Source: Mycolicibacterium hippocampi (lineage in GTDB: Bacteria > Actinomycetota > Actinomycetes > Mycobacteriales > Mycobacteriaceae). From it: 64,000 nucleotides of DNA. Shown one piece after another: positions 15,871 to 25,387 of the stretch. The stretch covers positions 5,022,001 to 5,086,000 of the forward strand of contig NZ_BLLB01000002.1 in assembly GCF_010723735.1 (NCBI RefSeq), written 5' to 3'. A model generated the notes under the pieces. The model was not told the DNA's origin. It saw only the letters and a list, made by a program, of their open reading frames with translations, and did not search any database. Both the position numbers and the translations under genes were made by a program. Positions within the stretch are counted from its first letter, which is position 1. Each line of letters opens with the position of its first letter.

Positions 15871-17280
15871 GTGGGTATCGAAGCTGACTACCTGGTTGTC
15901 GGGGCAGGCGCCATGGGCATGGCGTTCGTCGACACGCTGCTGACCGAGAACGCCGAGGCCACCGTTGTGCTGGTCGACGAGAACCACCAGCCCGGCGGCC
16001 ACTGGAACGCGGTGTATCCGTTCGTGCGATTGCATCAGCCGTCCGCGTACTACGGGGTGAACTCGCTCCCGCTGAGCAACGAGGACTCCATCGACACCAC
16101 CGGCTGGAACGAAGGCTTCTTCGAGCTGGCGACCGGTCACGAGGTCTGCGCCTATTACGACCAGGTGATGCGCCACCACCTGCTGCCCACCGGGCGGTTG
16201 TCCTACTTCCCGGCCACGCGATACCTGGGTGACCACAGGTTCCGCACCCTCGATGGCGCCGAGCACACCGTGTCCGTGCGACGCCGGGTGGTCGATGCGA
16301 CGTACCTGCTGACCGTGGTCCAGTCGATGAGGCCGGCACCGCCGTTCGCGGTCGCCGACGGGGTGGACATCGTCACCCCGAACGACCTGCCCCGCCGGGC
16401 CGCGGACCACCAGCACTACACGATCGTGGGCGGCGGCAAGACCGGGATGGACTGTTGCCTGTGGCTGATGCGCAACGGCGTTCCGGCCGAGCGGCTGCGC
16501 TGGATCATGCCGCGTGATTCGTGGCTGCTCAACCGGGCCCACGTCCAGCCCGGGCCGGATTTCGTGAGACAGCTGCGCGACTCGATCAACACCCGGATGA
16601 CGGCGATCACCGAGGCGACCTCACTCGAGGATCTCTTCGACCGGCTGGAGGCCGACCAGAACCTGCTCCGCCTGGACACGGCGGTGCGTCCCACGATGTA
16701 CCACTGCGCCATTGTGTCGCTCGGCGAGCTCGACCACCTTCGCCTCATCGAAGACGTGGTGCGGCTCGGGCACATCGACCGGGTGGAGCAGGATCGGCTG
16801 CTGTTGGCGCAGGGCACGATCCCGGTGCCGGTGCCCTCGCTCTATGTCGACTGCACGACGCCGGGTCTGCCCCGGCCCCCTTCGGTGCCGGTGTTCAACG
16901 GCGACCTGATCACCTTGCAGAGTGTGCGGGGCTGCCAGCAGGTGTTCAGCGCGGCGTTCATCGCCCACGTGGAAGCGGCCTACGGCGACTCCGCTCGAGA
17001 CGACGCTGCGCGCAACGACTTGTGCGAACCCATCCCGCACCCGGACGCGCCTGTCGACTGGCTGCGGATCTTGTTGTCGGACAATCGCGCTCAGATCCGG
17101 TGGCTGAAGGACCCCGAGCTGCTCGACTGGCTTCAGTCGGCCCGCCTGAACGTGCTGCGCGACCTGTTCCCGAAGTTCCCGGCGGACCGGCCCCGGGTGC
17201 GGGAAAAGGCCATCGGTGCGCTCACGGTGGCGCTCGACAAGACCAACCAGCGGCTCGCCGCTCTGATGGATTCCGGCTAA
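15871..17280 (+). CDS. FAD/NAD(P)-binding oxidoreductase of unknown substrate
   Basis: 469-residue protein with two dinucleotide-binding signatures: VVGAGAMGM close to the N-terminus, followed by an acidic strand end (VVLVDENHQPGGHW), and IVGGGKTGMDCCLWL near residue 190. This layout resembles class B flavin monooxygenases and related pyridine-nucleotide oxidoreductases (GGHW plus a second Rossmann motif). The diagnostic FxGxxxHxxxW motif was not found, so monooxygenase activity is not assured. It is convergent with and overlaps the MFS gene by 4 nt. It is not part of the remembered M. tuberculosis gene order, so it is an accessory gene. Confidence 0.7.
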   Translation: MGIEADYLVVGAGAMGMAFVDTLLTENAEATVVLVDENHQPGGHWNAVYPFVRLHQPSAYYGVNSLPLSNEDSIDTTGWNEGFFELATGHEVCAYYDQVMRHHLLPTGRLSYFPATRYLGDHRFRTLDGAEHTVSVRRRVVDATYLLTVVQSMRPAPPFAVADGVDIVTPNDLPRRAADHQHYTIVGGGKTGMDCCLWLMRNGVPAERLRWIMPRDSWLLNRAHVQPGPDFVRQLRDSINTRMTAITEATSLEDLFDRLEADQNLLRLDTAVRPTMYHCAIVSLGELDHLRLIEDVVRLGHIDRVEQDRLLLAQGTIPVPVPSLYVDCTTPGLPRPPSVPVFNGDLITLQSVRGCQQVFSAAFIAHVEAAYGDSARDDAARNDLCEPIPHPDAPVDWLRILLSDNRAQIRWLKDPELLDWLQSARLNVLRDLFPKFPADRPRVREKAIGALTVALDKTNQRLAALMDSG

Positions 17281-19091
17281 TCCGGTCCCCGCGCGTGCCG
17301 ACCACCGCGGGTTTCGGCTTGGTCGTCAACTTCATGGAAACCGTTGTGCGCGTGACCGTTCGGCGCCGGTTCGGGGGGCGGTTCCTCAAGCAGCAGGTCG
17401 AGGATGTTGCGCCATTCCGGATCGGCGGCGACCGAATCCGGGCCTGTGGATCGTGCCGGCCTGTCGCTCGTCGGCCCGGTGACCGAATTCTCCCCGTCGA
17501 CATCCTCCCCGTCGACATCCTCCCAGTCGACGACGTACTCGACGTACTCATCGTCGTCGAAGGCCCCGTCGGCGAAGGTCTCGTCGTCCCAGTCGCCGTC
17601 GTCATCGGCCACGGTGACCGGGTCCGTGGGCGCCACCGGGGCCGTGGCGTACCCGAGCAGCAGCAGTGCCGCGATCACCCCGATCAGGGCGACGAACGCC
17701 GGCAACAGCATCGCCTGCGACATTGCGGCGGCGAACGGGGCGTGCAGGAACTCCGGAAGCTGGGTGGCCGCCCCTTCTGCCCGCGGCGCCGTGTCCGCCG
17801 CGGCCGGCATCTCGGCGGACAGCCGTGAAGCCATGAACGCCGCCATCCCGGCGCTGCCGAGCACCGACCCGACCTGCCGGTTGGTGTTGTAGACACCGGA
17901 GCCGGCACCGGCCAGCTGTGGAGCCAGGTTCCGGGTCGCGGTGGCCGCCAGCGGCGACCAGATGAACGCCATGCCCACCCCCATCGCCGTCAGCGGCAGC
18001 ACCAGCCGCCAGATCGGCGTCGTCGGCGTCATCTCGATCGACAGCCAGGTCAGCCCGATCGCGATCACCGAGAAGCCGAAGCCGACCACCGGCCGGGGGT
18101 GTGACCGGTCGACGATCCTGCCGACCAGCGGGGCGAGCACCCCGGTCGCGATCGCCATCGGCGCAGTCAACAGGGCGGCCCGGGTCGGTGAGAGCCCACA
18201 GACCGACTGGGCGTAGAACATCAACGGCAGGAACATCGAGGTCGCGACGAACCCGATGGTCGCCACCCCGAGATTGGACATCGAGAAGTCGCGGTCGCTG
18301 AAGATGACCAGCGGGATCAGTGGCTCGCCTTTGGTGACCGACTGCCAGTAGAGGAACGCCGACATGACCGCGACGCCGATGACGATCGTCGCCCAGATCC
18401 ACGGCGCCCAGTCGTAGGCCTGGCCCTCCTGCAGGGCGAACACGATCAGGAACATCCCGACGGCCGAGAGCACCACGCCCCGCAGGTCGAAGCCCTGCTT
18501 CTGCGTGGGCAGGGCCGGTACCAGCCGGACCGCCATCACCAGGCCGACGACACCGATCGGCACATTGACGATGAAGATCCACTGCCACCCCAGGTGGTCC
18601 ACCAGCAACCCGCCGGCCAGCGGGCCGATCAGCGTGGCCACCCCTGCGGTGGCACCCCACACGCTCATCGCGACGCCGCGGCGCTGCGCCGGGAAGGTCC
18701 GGGTGATCACCGACAGCGTCTGCGGTGTCAGCAGCGCTGCCCCGATGCCCTGGACCACCCTGGCGGCGACCAGCGTGCCGATGCTGTCGGACAGCCCACA
18801 CCACAGCGAAGCGACCGTGAACACCGCCAGGCCCAGCAGATAGAGGTTCTTGGGTCCGTACCGGTCCCCCAGCCCGCCCGCCACCAGCAGCGGCACCGCG
18901 TACGCCAGCAGGTAGGCGCTGGTCACCCAGATCACCGCGTCGTAGTCGGCGTCCAGGCTCGCCATGATCGCCGGGTTGGCGACGGCGACGATGGTGGCGT
19001 CGACCAGGATCATGAAAAAGCCGATGAGCAACGCCCACAAGGCATGCCACGGGTTGGCACTCGGGGCGCGCGGTGTCACGGTCTCGGACAT
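17277..19091 (-). CDS. DHA2-family MFS exporter with acidic C-terminal tail
   Basis: 604-residue drug:H+ antiporter with about 14 transmembrane segments, ortholog position of Rv1250. DHA2 signatures include GFFMILVDATIVAVANPAI in helix 1, GGLGDRYGPKN in the first loop and WQWIFIVNVPIG. Beyond the last helix (near residue 475) an approximately 120-residue cytoplasmic tail is strongly acidic (DDDGDWDDETF, then WEDVDGEDVDGEN) and ends in a His/Asn-rich stretch. The EDVDG repeat comes from a tandem 15-bp DNA repeat near 17500-17530. The tail is unusual for the family and its role is unknown. Confidence 0.88.
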   Translation of the reverse strand: MSETVTPRAPSANPWHALWALLIGFFMILVDATIVAVANPAIMASLDADYDAVIWVTSAYLLAYAVPLLVAGGLGDRYGPKNLYLLGLAVFTVASLWCGLSDSIGTLVAARVVQGIGAALLTPQTLSVITRTFPAQRRGVAMSVWGATAGVATLIGPLAGGLLVDHLGWQWIFIVNVPIGVVGLVMAVRLVPALPTQKQGFDLRGVVLSAVGMFLIVFALQEGQAYDWAPWIWATIVIGVAVMSAFLYWQSVTKGEPLIPLVIFSDRDFSMSNLGVATIGFVATSMFLPLMFYAQSVCGLSPTRAALLTAPMAIATGVLAPLVGRIVDRSHPRPVVGFGFSVIAIGLTWLSIEMTPTTPIWRLVLPLTAMGVGMAFIWSPLAATATRNLAPQLAGAGSGVYNTNRQVGSVLGSAGMAAFMASRLSAEMPAAADTAPRAEGAATQLPEFLHAPFAAAMSQAMLLPAFVALIGVIAALLLLGYATAPVAPTDPVTVADDDGDWDDETFADGAFDDDEYVEYVVDWEDVDGEDVDGENSVTGPTSDRPARSTGPDSVAADPEWRNILDLLLEEPPPEPAPNGHAHNGFHEVDDQAETRGGRHARGPD

Positions 19092-19203
19092 GGTGATGTG
19101 GTCGGCAGTCTCGTGAGTCGAAGCAGGGCGGTGCAGAGCGGGGACGGCCCGACGCTACGGATCGACGGGAAGCCCGACAAGTCCGGTGTCGGGCATCACG
19201 TCC

Positions 19204-20454
19204 TCACACCGGGTCGGCGACGGTGTCACCAGCGACGGCGTCGACGGTCGCCGGCTTGTGCACCCCGGTGACCAACAACGCCGCCAACGCGATCATGACG
19301 CCGGCCGACATCACCACCGCCATCGCCAGTTCGTCGTTGCCGAGCACCCCGACCAGCGGGGCGACGGCGGCGCCGAGGCCGAACTGGGCGGCCCCCAGCA
19401 GCGCGGCCGCGGTGCCCGCCGCGTCGGGGTGACGGGTCAGCGCGACCGCCGGAGCGTTCGGGATCACCAGCCCCATCGCGGCGAGGATGCCCCACACCGG
19501 CACCACGAAGCCGACCAGGCCGCCGATATGGGCCGCGGCCAGGGCCACGAAAACGGCCCCGGACACCGACGCTGCGACCAGCGCCCACACCATGATCTGC
19601 TGGGGCGAGAAGCGCCGCAGCAACACCACGTTGCACTGGGTGGAGGCGATCAGCGCGATCGCCCCCGCACCGAACACCAGCGCGAAGGCGGTCTGATCGA
19701 GCCCGTAGCGGCCCTGCAGCACGAACGACGCTCCCGCGATGTAGGCGAACAGGCCGGACATGCCCAGCGCCGCGATCAGCACCAGCATGACAAACCGCAG
19801 GTCACGAAGCAGTTCCAGGTAGGTCGCACCGATTCCGCGAACCTTCAGCGGGCGCCGGTGGTTCGCGGGCAGCGTCTCGGGCAGCGCCAGCGCCGCCATC
19901 ACCAGCAGCGCCCCGGCCAGCACGACCAGCGCGGCGAACACCCAGTGCCAGGACGCGTGCAGCAGCACCGCGGCACCGAGCGACGGGGCGAGCACCGGTG
20001 CCACACCGAGCACCAGCATCAGCCGCGACATCACCGTGGCGGCGACGTTGTCCTTGAACAGGTCGCCCACCACCGCGATGGCGACCACCATCGCCGCCGC
20101 GGCGCCAAAACCCTGCAGTCCGCGCGCGACACCGAGCACCGCGATCGACGGCGCGAACATGCACAGCAGCGAGGCCGCCATGTGCAGCACGATCCCGGCG
20201 ATCATCGGTTTGCGGCGGCCCAGCGAATCCGACAGCGGACCGACGACCAGCTGGCCCAACGCCAGCCCGGCCAGCGTCCCGGTCAGCGTCAGCTGCACCA
20301 CCGACGACGACACCGACATGTCATCGGCGATCTTCGGCAGAGCGGGCAGGTACATGTCGATGGTCAGCGGACCCAGCGCCACCAACAGGCCCAGGACCAC
20401 GATCATCCGGGTGCGGCTCGGCGCGCTGACATCCACGTCCACGGATACTGCCAT
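19204..20454 (-). CDS. Bcr/CflA-family MFS drug exporter
   Basis: 416-residue exporter with 12 hydrophobic segments. The N-terminal signature LVALGPLTIDMYLPALPKIA and the loop GPLSDSLGRRKPMI are characteristic of Bcr/CflA multidrug transporters. ATG 20454 was selected because the usual family N-terminus is short; an upstream in-frame ATG at 20514 would add 20 residues rich in aromatic and charged positions. It is divergent from the Rv1249c-like gene across 141 bp and lies downstream of nothing on its own strand. Substrates cannot be predicted. Confidence 0.87.
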   Translation of the reverse strand: MAVSVDVDVSAPSRTRMIVVLGLLVALGPLTIDMYLPALPKIADDMSVSSSVVQLTLTGTLAGLALGQLVVGPLSDSLGRRKPMIAGIVLHMAASLLCMFAPSIAVLGVARGLQGFGAAAAMVVAIAVVGDLFKDNVAATVMSRLMLVLGVAPVLAPSLGAAVLLHASWHWVFAALVVLAGALLVMAALALPETLPANHRRPLKVRGIGATYLELLRDLRFVMLVLIAALGMSGLFAYIAGASFVLQGRYGLDQTAFALVFGAGAIALIASTQCNVVLLRRFSPQQIMVWALVAASVSGAVFVALAAAHIGGLVGFVVPVWGILAAMGLVIPNAPAVALTRHPDAAGTAAALLGAAQFGLGAAVAPLVGVLGNDELAMAVVMSAGVMIALAALLVTGVHKPATVDAVAGDTVADPV

Positions 20455-20595
20455 GAGAATGGTTAGCGTCGCTTCCCAATATTTTCTTCCCCAGATCCCG
20501 AACAGTGACCGCAATCACGTTCGGGCACCGGATGTAGGCCGTCGTTCGTTTGACAAGCACTAGCCTGAGGGGACCGCACAGGGAGGGACCACCGC

Positions 20596-21339
20596 ATGCG
20601 CGCCCGGTCACACACCAAGAACCAGTTGCCCGCCGTCGGGGACGAGGATCCGAGCACCGCGGCCAAGGTGCTGTCCCAGATCATCGAACGCGGCGCCCGC
20701 GTCCAGGCCCCGGCGGTGAAGGCCTACGTCGAACGGCTGCGCGAGCACAATCCCGAGGCGAGCCCCGCCGACATCATCGAGAAGCTGGACAAGCAGTACA
20801 TGGCGGCGGTGATGGCCAGCGGCGCGGCCGTCGGTTCGGCCGCGGCGTTGCCCGGTATCGGCACGCTGGTCGCGATGTCGGCGGTCGCCGGCGAGACCGT
20901 GGTGTTCCTCGAGGCCACAGCGGTGTACGTGCTCGCGGTGGCCGAGGTTCACGGCATCCCCGCCGAACACCGCGAACGCCGCCGCACCCTGGTGCTGGCC
21001 GTGCTGGTCGGCGACAACAGCAAGCGCGCGGTGGCCGACCTCCTCGGCCCGGGCCGCACCAGCGGGGCGTGGCTGTCCGACGGGGCCGCGACACTGCCGC
21101 TGCCGGCGGTGTCCCAGCTGAACTCGCGGCTGCTGCGCTACTTCGTCAAGCGCTACACCCTCAAGCGCGGCGCGATCGCGTTCGGCAAACTGCTCCCGGT
21201 CGGTCTCGGTGCGGTGGTCGGCGGGGTGGGCAACCGGATGATGGCCAAGAAGATCGTCGCCCATGCGCACAAGGCCTTCGGCACCCCGCCGGCGCGCTGG
21301 CCATCGGCGCTGCGGCTGTTGCCCGCGCCCCGCCCTTGA
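20596..21339 (+). CDS. Conserved mycobacterial membrane protein (Rv1249c-like)
   Basis: 247-residue protein lacking a known catalytic motif. A soluble N-terminal helical part (residues 1-70) is followed by a glycine/alanine-rich hydrophobic stretch (MAAVMASGAAVGSAAALPGIG and MSAVAGETVVFLEATAVYVLAV), then a charged section, then a second hydrophobic glycine-rich segment (LLPVGLGAVVGGVGNRMM) and a Pro-rich end. A strong ribosome-binding site GGGAGGGA precedes ATG 20596. It sits directly upstream of kgd, as in M. tuberculosis, but function is unknown. Confidence 0.8.
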   Translation: MRARSHTKNQLPAVGDEDPSTAAKVLSQIIERGARVQAPAVKAYVERLREHNPEASPADIIEKLDKQYMAAVMASGAAVGSAAALPGIGTLVAMSAVAGETVVFLEATAVYVLAVAEVHGIPAEHRERRRTLVLAVLVGDNSKRAVADLLGPGRTSGAWLSDGAATLPLPAVSQLNSRLLRYFVKRYTLKRGAIAFGKLLPVGLGAVVGGVGNRMMAKKIVAHAHKAFGTPPARWPSALRLLPAPRP

Positions 21340-21556
21340 CCGCGCCGACCCGTCCGCTCGACGGCGGGGATCGGCCGTTCGGCTACCCGATGTTCATGTC
21401 CGCAATGACCATAACCACGTTGCCTGGTCCGGCCCGCGGCAGAAGCGCTAGCCTTTATAGGGCGGAAATGCGGGAGACCGCACACCGGGGTTGGATTGGG
21501 TGGCCGGCTGTTGTTCGGAGCCGGCTCGAAGCGAAGAATTGAGGCGAACAGCAGCC

Positions 21557-24500
21557 GTGAATTCACCTTCACCATTCGGTCAGAACGAGTGGTTGGTCGA
21601 AGAGATGTACCGCAAGTTCCGGGAGGATCCTTCGTCGGTCGACCCCAGTTGGCACGAGTTCCTCGTCGACTACTCCCCCGAACCCACCAACGACACCGCC
21701 CCCAGGGCCAACGGTAAATCCGCCGCAGGCCCGACCACCGCACCCGAACCCGCACGGGCACCGGCACCGGCACCGGCACCGAAATCAGCGAGCAGCAACG
21801 GCGAGACCAAGGCGGACAAGCCCTCCCCGAAGCCGGCCGCCTCTGAGAAGACCGCCGACAAGCCCGCCGAGGACAAGCCCGCCCAGGACAAGCCCGAAGC
21901 CAAGAAGAGCGAGTCCAAGAAGCCGGAGGCGAAAACGCCCGAGGCTCCCGAGAAGAGCAAGCCGGCCGCACAGGAAGACGAGACCCAGGTACTGCGTGGC
22001 GCCGCAGCGGCAGTGGTGAAGAACATGTCCGCGTCGCTGGACGTGCCGACCGCCACCAGCGTGCGAGCGATCCCGGCCAAGGCGATGATCGACAACCGGA
22101 TCGTCATCAACAACCACCTCAAGCGGACCCGGGGCGGCAAGATCTCGTTCACCCATCTGCTGGGTTACGCGATCGTGCAGGCGGTCAAGAAGTTCCCGAA
22201 CATGAACCGCCACTTCGCCGAGGTCGACGGCAAGCCGAACGCGGTCACGCCGGCGCACACCAACCTCGGCCTGGCGATCGATCTGCAGGGCAAGAACGGC
22301 AGCCGCCAACTTGTCGTCGCGGCGATAAAGAACTGCGAGACGATGCGGTTCGGTCAGTTCATCGCCGCCTACGAGGACATCGTGCGCCGCGCCCGCGACG
22401 GCAAGCTGACCGCCGAAGACTTTGGCGGCGTGACGATTTCATTGACCAACCCCGGCACCATCGGCACCGTGCACTCGGTGCCGCGGCTGATGCGGGGGCA
22501 GGGTGCGATCGTCGGTGCCGGTGCCATGGAGTACCCGGCCGAGTTCCAGGGCGCCAGCGACGAGCGCATCGGTGAACTCGGTGTCGGCAAGCTCATCACG
22601 CTGACGTCGACCTACGACCACCGCATCATCCAGGGCGCCGAGTCCGGCGACTTCCTGCGCACAATCCACCAGTTGTTGCTCGACGACGAGTTCTACGACG
22701 AGATCTTCCGCGAGCTCGGCATCCCCTACGAGCCGGTTCGCTGGCGGATCGACAACCCCGATTCCATCGAGGACAAGAACGCCCGGGTCATCGAGCTGAT
22801 CGCGGCCTACCGCAATCGCGGCCACCTGATGGCCGACATCGACCCGCTGCGGCTGGACAACACCCGCTTCCGAAGCCACCCCGATCTCGACGTCAACACC
22901 CACGGCCTGACGCTGTGGGATCTGGACCGGGAGTTCAAGGTCAACGGGTTCGCCGGCAAGACCAACAAGAAGCTACGTGACGTGTTGGGCCTGCTGCGTG
23001 ACGCGTACTGCCGCCACGTCGGGGTGGAGTACACCCACATCCTCGAGCCCGAACAGCAGGAGTGGCTGCAGCAACGCATCGAGATCAAGCACGAGAAGCC
23101 GACCGTCGCCGAGCAGAAGTACATCCTGAGCAAGCTCAATGCGGCCGAGGCGTTCGAGACCTTCCTTGCGACCAAATACGTTGGCCAGAAGCGGTTCTCG
23201 CTCGAAGGAGCCGAGACCGTCATCCCGATGATGGATGCCGCGATCGACCAGGCCGCCGAACACGGCCTCGACGAGGTCGTCATCGGCATGCCGCACCGGG
23301 GCCGTCTCAACGTGCTGGCCAACATCGTCGGCAAGCCGTATTCGCAGATATTCACCGAGTTCGAGGGCAACCTCAACCCGTCACAGGCGCACGGTTCCGG
23401 CGACGTCAAGTACCACCTCGGCGCGACGGGCACCTACATCCAGATGTTCGGTGAGAACGACATCGCCGTGTCGCTGGTCGCCAACCCCAGCCACCTCGAG
23501 GCGGTCGACCCGGTGCTCGAGGGCATCGTGCGCGCCAAGCAGGACATGTTGGGCGTCGGGGAAGAGGTCGACGGGTCCAACCAGTTCACGGTCGTGCCGA
23601 TGATGCTGCACGGCGACGCCGCGTTCGCCGGCCAGGGGGTGGTGGCCGAGACGCTGAACCTGGCCCTGCTGCCCGGCTACCGCACCGGCGGGACCATCCA
23701 CATCATCGTCAACAACCAGATCGGGTTCACCACCTCTCCGGGTGACTCCCGCTCCTCGGAGTACTGCACCGACGTCGCCAAGATGATCGGCGCGCCGATC
23801 TTCCACGTCAACGGCGACGACCCGGAGGCCGCGGTGTGGGTTGCCAAGCTGGCCGTCGACTTCCGGCAGCAGTTCAAGAAAGACGTCGTCATCGACATGC
23901 TGTGCTATCGGCGGCGCGGCCACAACGAGGGCGACGACCCGTCGATGACGCAGCCCAACATGTACGACGTCATCGACACCAAGCGCGGCGTGCGCAAGAC
24001 CTACACCGAGGCGTTGATCGGCCGCGGTGACATCTCGATGAAGGAAGCCGAGGACGCGCTCCGCGACTACCAGGGCCAGCTCGAACGGGTCTTCAACGAG
24101 GTGCGTGATCTCGAGAAGCACGAGATCGAGCCCAGCGCCTCGGTGGAGTCCGACCAGATGGTTCCGGCGGGGATGAACACCGCGGTGGACAAGGCGCTGC
24201 TGGCGCGCATCGGCGACGCCCATCTGGCGGTCGCCGAGGAGTTCAACGTCCATCCACGCGTGAAACCCGTGCTGGAGAAGCGCCGCGAAATGGCCTACGA
24301 GGGCAAGGTCGACTGGGCGTTCGCCGAGCTGCTGGCACTGGGCTCGTTCCTGGCGGAGGGCAAGACGATCCGGTTGACCGGGCAGGACACCCGGCGCGGC
24401 ACGTTCACCCAGCGCCATTCGGTGATCATCGACCGCAAGACCGGCAAGGAGTTCACGCCTCTGGACCTGTTGACGGTCGACACCGACGGAAACCCGACCG

Positions 24501-25366
24501 GCGGCAGGTTCATGGTCTACGACTCCGCGCTGTCGGAGTTCGCCGCGGTGGGCTTCGAGTACGGCTACTCGGTCGGCAACCCGGACGCGCTGGTGCTGTG
24601 GGAGGCCCAGTTCGGTGACTTCGTCAACGGCGCGCAGTCGATCATCGACGAGTTCATCAGCTCCGGCGAGGCCAAGTGGGGCCAGCTCTCCGATGTGGTG
24701 CTGCTGCTGCCGCACGGCCACGAGGGCCAGGGACCCGACCACACCTCGGGCCGCATCGAGCGGTTCCTGCTGTTGTGGGCGGAGGGGTCGATGACGATCG
24801 CGATGCCGTCGACGCCGGCGAACTACTTCCACCTGCTGCGCCGGCACGGTCTCGACGGGATCCACCGACCGCTGATCGTCTTCACGCCGAAGTCGATGCT
24901 GCGCAACAAGGCGGCCGTGAGCGACATCCGCGACTTCACCGAGATGAAGTTCCGCTCGGTGCTCGAGGAACCCACTTACACCGACGGGGAAGGTGAGCGC
25001 TCCAAGGCCAAGCGGATCCTGTTGACCAGCGGCAAGCTGTACTACGAGTTGGCCGCGCGCAAGAACAAGGAACAGCGCGACGACGTGGCGATCGTCCGCA
25101 TCGAGCAGCTCGCGCCGTTGCCGAGACGCCGACTCGCCGAGACGCTCGACCAGTACCCCAACGCCGCCGAGTACTTCTGGGTGCAGGAGGAGCCTGCGAA
25201 CCAGGGTGCATGGCCGACGATGGGGTTGACACTGCCCGAGGTGCTGCCGGACAAGCTCACCGGCATCAAGCGCATCTCCCGTCGGGCCATGTCCGCGCCG
25301 TCCTCGGGTTCATCGAAGGTGCACGCCGTCGAGCAGCAGGAGATCATCGACGAGGCGTTCGCCTAG
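21557..25366 (+). CDS. kgd: Multifunctional alpha-ketoglutarate decarboxylase/dehydrogenase E1-E2 (Kgd)
   Basis: 1269-residue fusion enzyme that links 2-oxoglutarate to succinyl-CoA, succinic semialdehyde or 2-hydroxy-3-oxoadipate. The N-terminus (PSPFGQNEWLVEEMYRKF) is the conserved peripheral-recruitment helix. An unusually long Ala/Pro/Lys/Glu linker covers about residues 45-145. An E2-like acyltransferase domain follows (ISFTHLLGYAIVQAVKKFPNMN, YDHRIIQGAESGDFL), then the thiamine-diphosphate E1o portion (VIGMPHRGRLNVLANI, YRRRGHNEGDDPSMTQP, HGHEGQGPDHTS). GTG 21557 gives the expected MNSPSPFGQ N-terminus. In actinobacteria activity is controlled by the FHA protein GarA, not encoded here. 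Confidence 0.95.
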   Translation: MNSPSPFGQNEWLVEEMYRKFREDPSSVDPSWHEFLVDYSPEPTNDTAPRANGKSAAGPTTAPEPARAPAPAPAPKSASSNGETKADKPSPKPAASEKTADKPAEDKPAQDKPEAKKSESKKPEAKTPEAPEKSKPAAQEDETQVLRGAAAAVVKNMSASLDVPTATSVRAIPAKAMIDNRIVINNHLKRTRGGKISFTHLLGYAIVQAVKKFPNMNRHFAEVDGKPNAVTPAHTNLGLAIDLQGKNGSRQLVVAAIKNCETMRFGQFIAAYEDIVRRARDGKLTAEDFGGVTISLTNPGTIGTVHSVPRLMRGQGAIVGAGAMEYPAEFQGASDERIGELGVGKLITLTSTYDHRIIQGAESGDFLRTIHQLLLDDEFYDEIFRELGIPYEPVRWRIDNPDSIEDKNARVIELIAAYRNRGHLMADIDPLRLDNTRFRSHPDLDVNTHGLTLWDLDREFKVNGFAGKTNKKLRDVLGLLRDAYCRHVGVEYTHILEPEQQEWLQQRIEIKHEKPTVAEQKYILSKLNAAEAFETFLATKYVGQKRFSLEGAETVIPMMDAAIDQAAEHGLDEVVIGMPHRGRLNVLANIVGKPYSQIFTEFEGNLNPSQAHGSGDVKYHLGATGTYIQMFGENDIAVSLVANPSHLEAVDPVLEGIVRAKQDMLGVGEEVDGSNQFTVVPMMLHGDAAFAGQGVVAETLNLALLPGYRTGGTIHIIVNNQIGFTTSPGDSRSSEYCTDVAKMIGAPIFHVNGDDPEAAVWVAKLAVDFRQQFKKDVVIDMLCYRRRGHNEGDDPSMTQPNMYDVIDTKRGVRKTYTEALIGRGDISMKEAEDALRDYQGQLERVFNEVRDLEKHEIEPSASVESDQMVPAGMNTAVDKALLARIGDAHLAVAEEFNVHPRVKPVLEKRREMAYEGKVDWAFAELLALGSFLAEGKTIRLTGQDTRRGTFTQRHSVIIDRKTGKEFTPLDLLTVDTDGNPTGGRFMVYDSALSEFAAVGFEYGYSVGNPDALVLWEAQFGDFVNGAQSIIDEFISSGEAKWGQLSDVVLLLPHGHEGQGPDHTSGRIERFLLLWAEGSMTIAMPSTPANYFHLLRRHGLDGIHRPLIVFTPKSMLRNKAAVSDIRDFTEMKFRSVLEEPTYTDGEGERSKAKRILLTSGKLYYELAARKNKEQRDDVAIVRIEQLAPLPRRRLAETLDQYPNAAEYFWVQEEPANQGAWPTMGLTLPEVLPDKLTGIKRISRRAMSAPSSGSSKVHAVEQQEIIDEAFA

Positions 25367-25387
25367 CGCTCTTCCGGGCGAGGGTGC

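Noticed and set aside
17490..17535. Short tandem repeats considered as a CRISPR-like or VNTR array
   Set aside because: They are contiguous 15-bp coding repeats that give EDVDG in the MFS tail; no spacers.
21750..21785. CACCGG hexamer repeats considered as a regulatory site
   Set aside because: They are inside kgd and code for an Ala-Pro linker.
23381..24865. Minus-strand 494-codon frame antisense to kgd
   Set aside because: Composition-driven open frame; no domain and no promoter.
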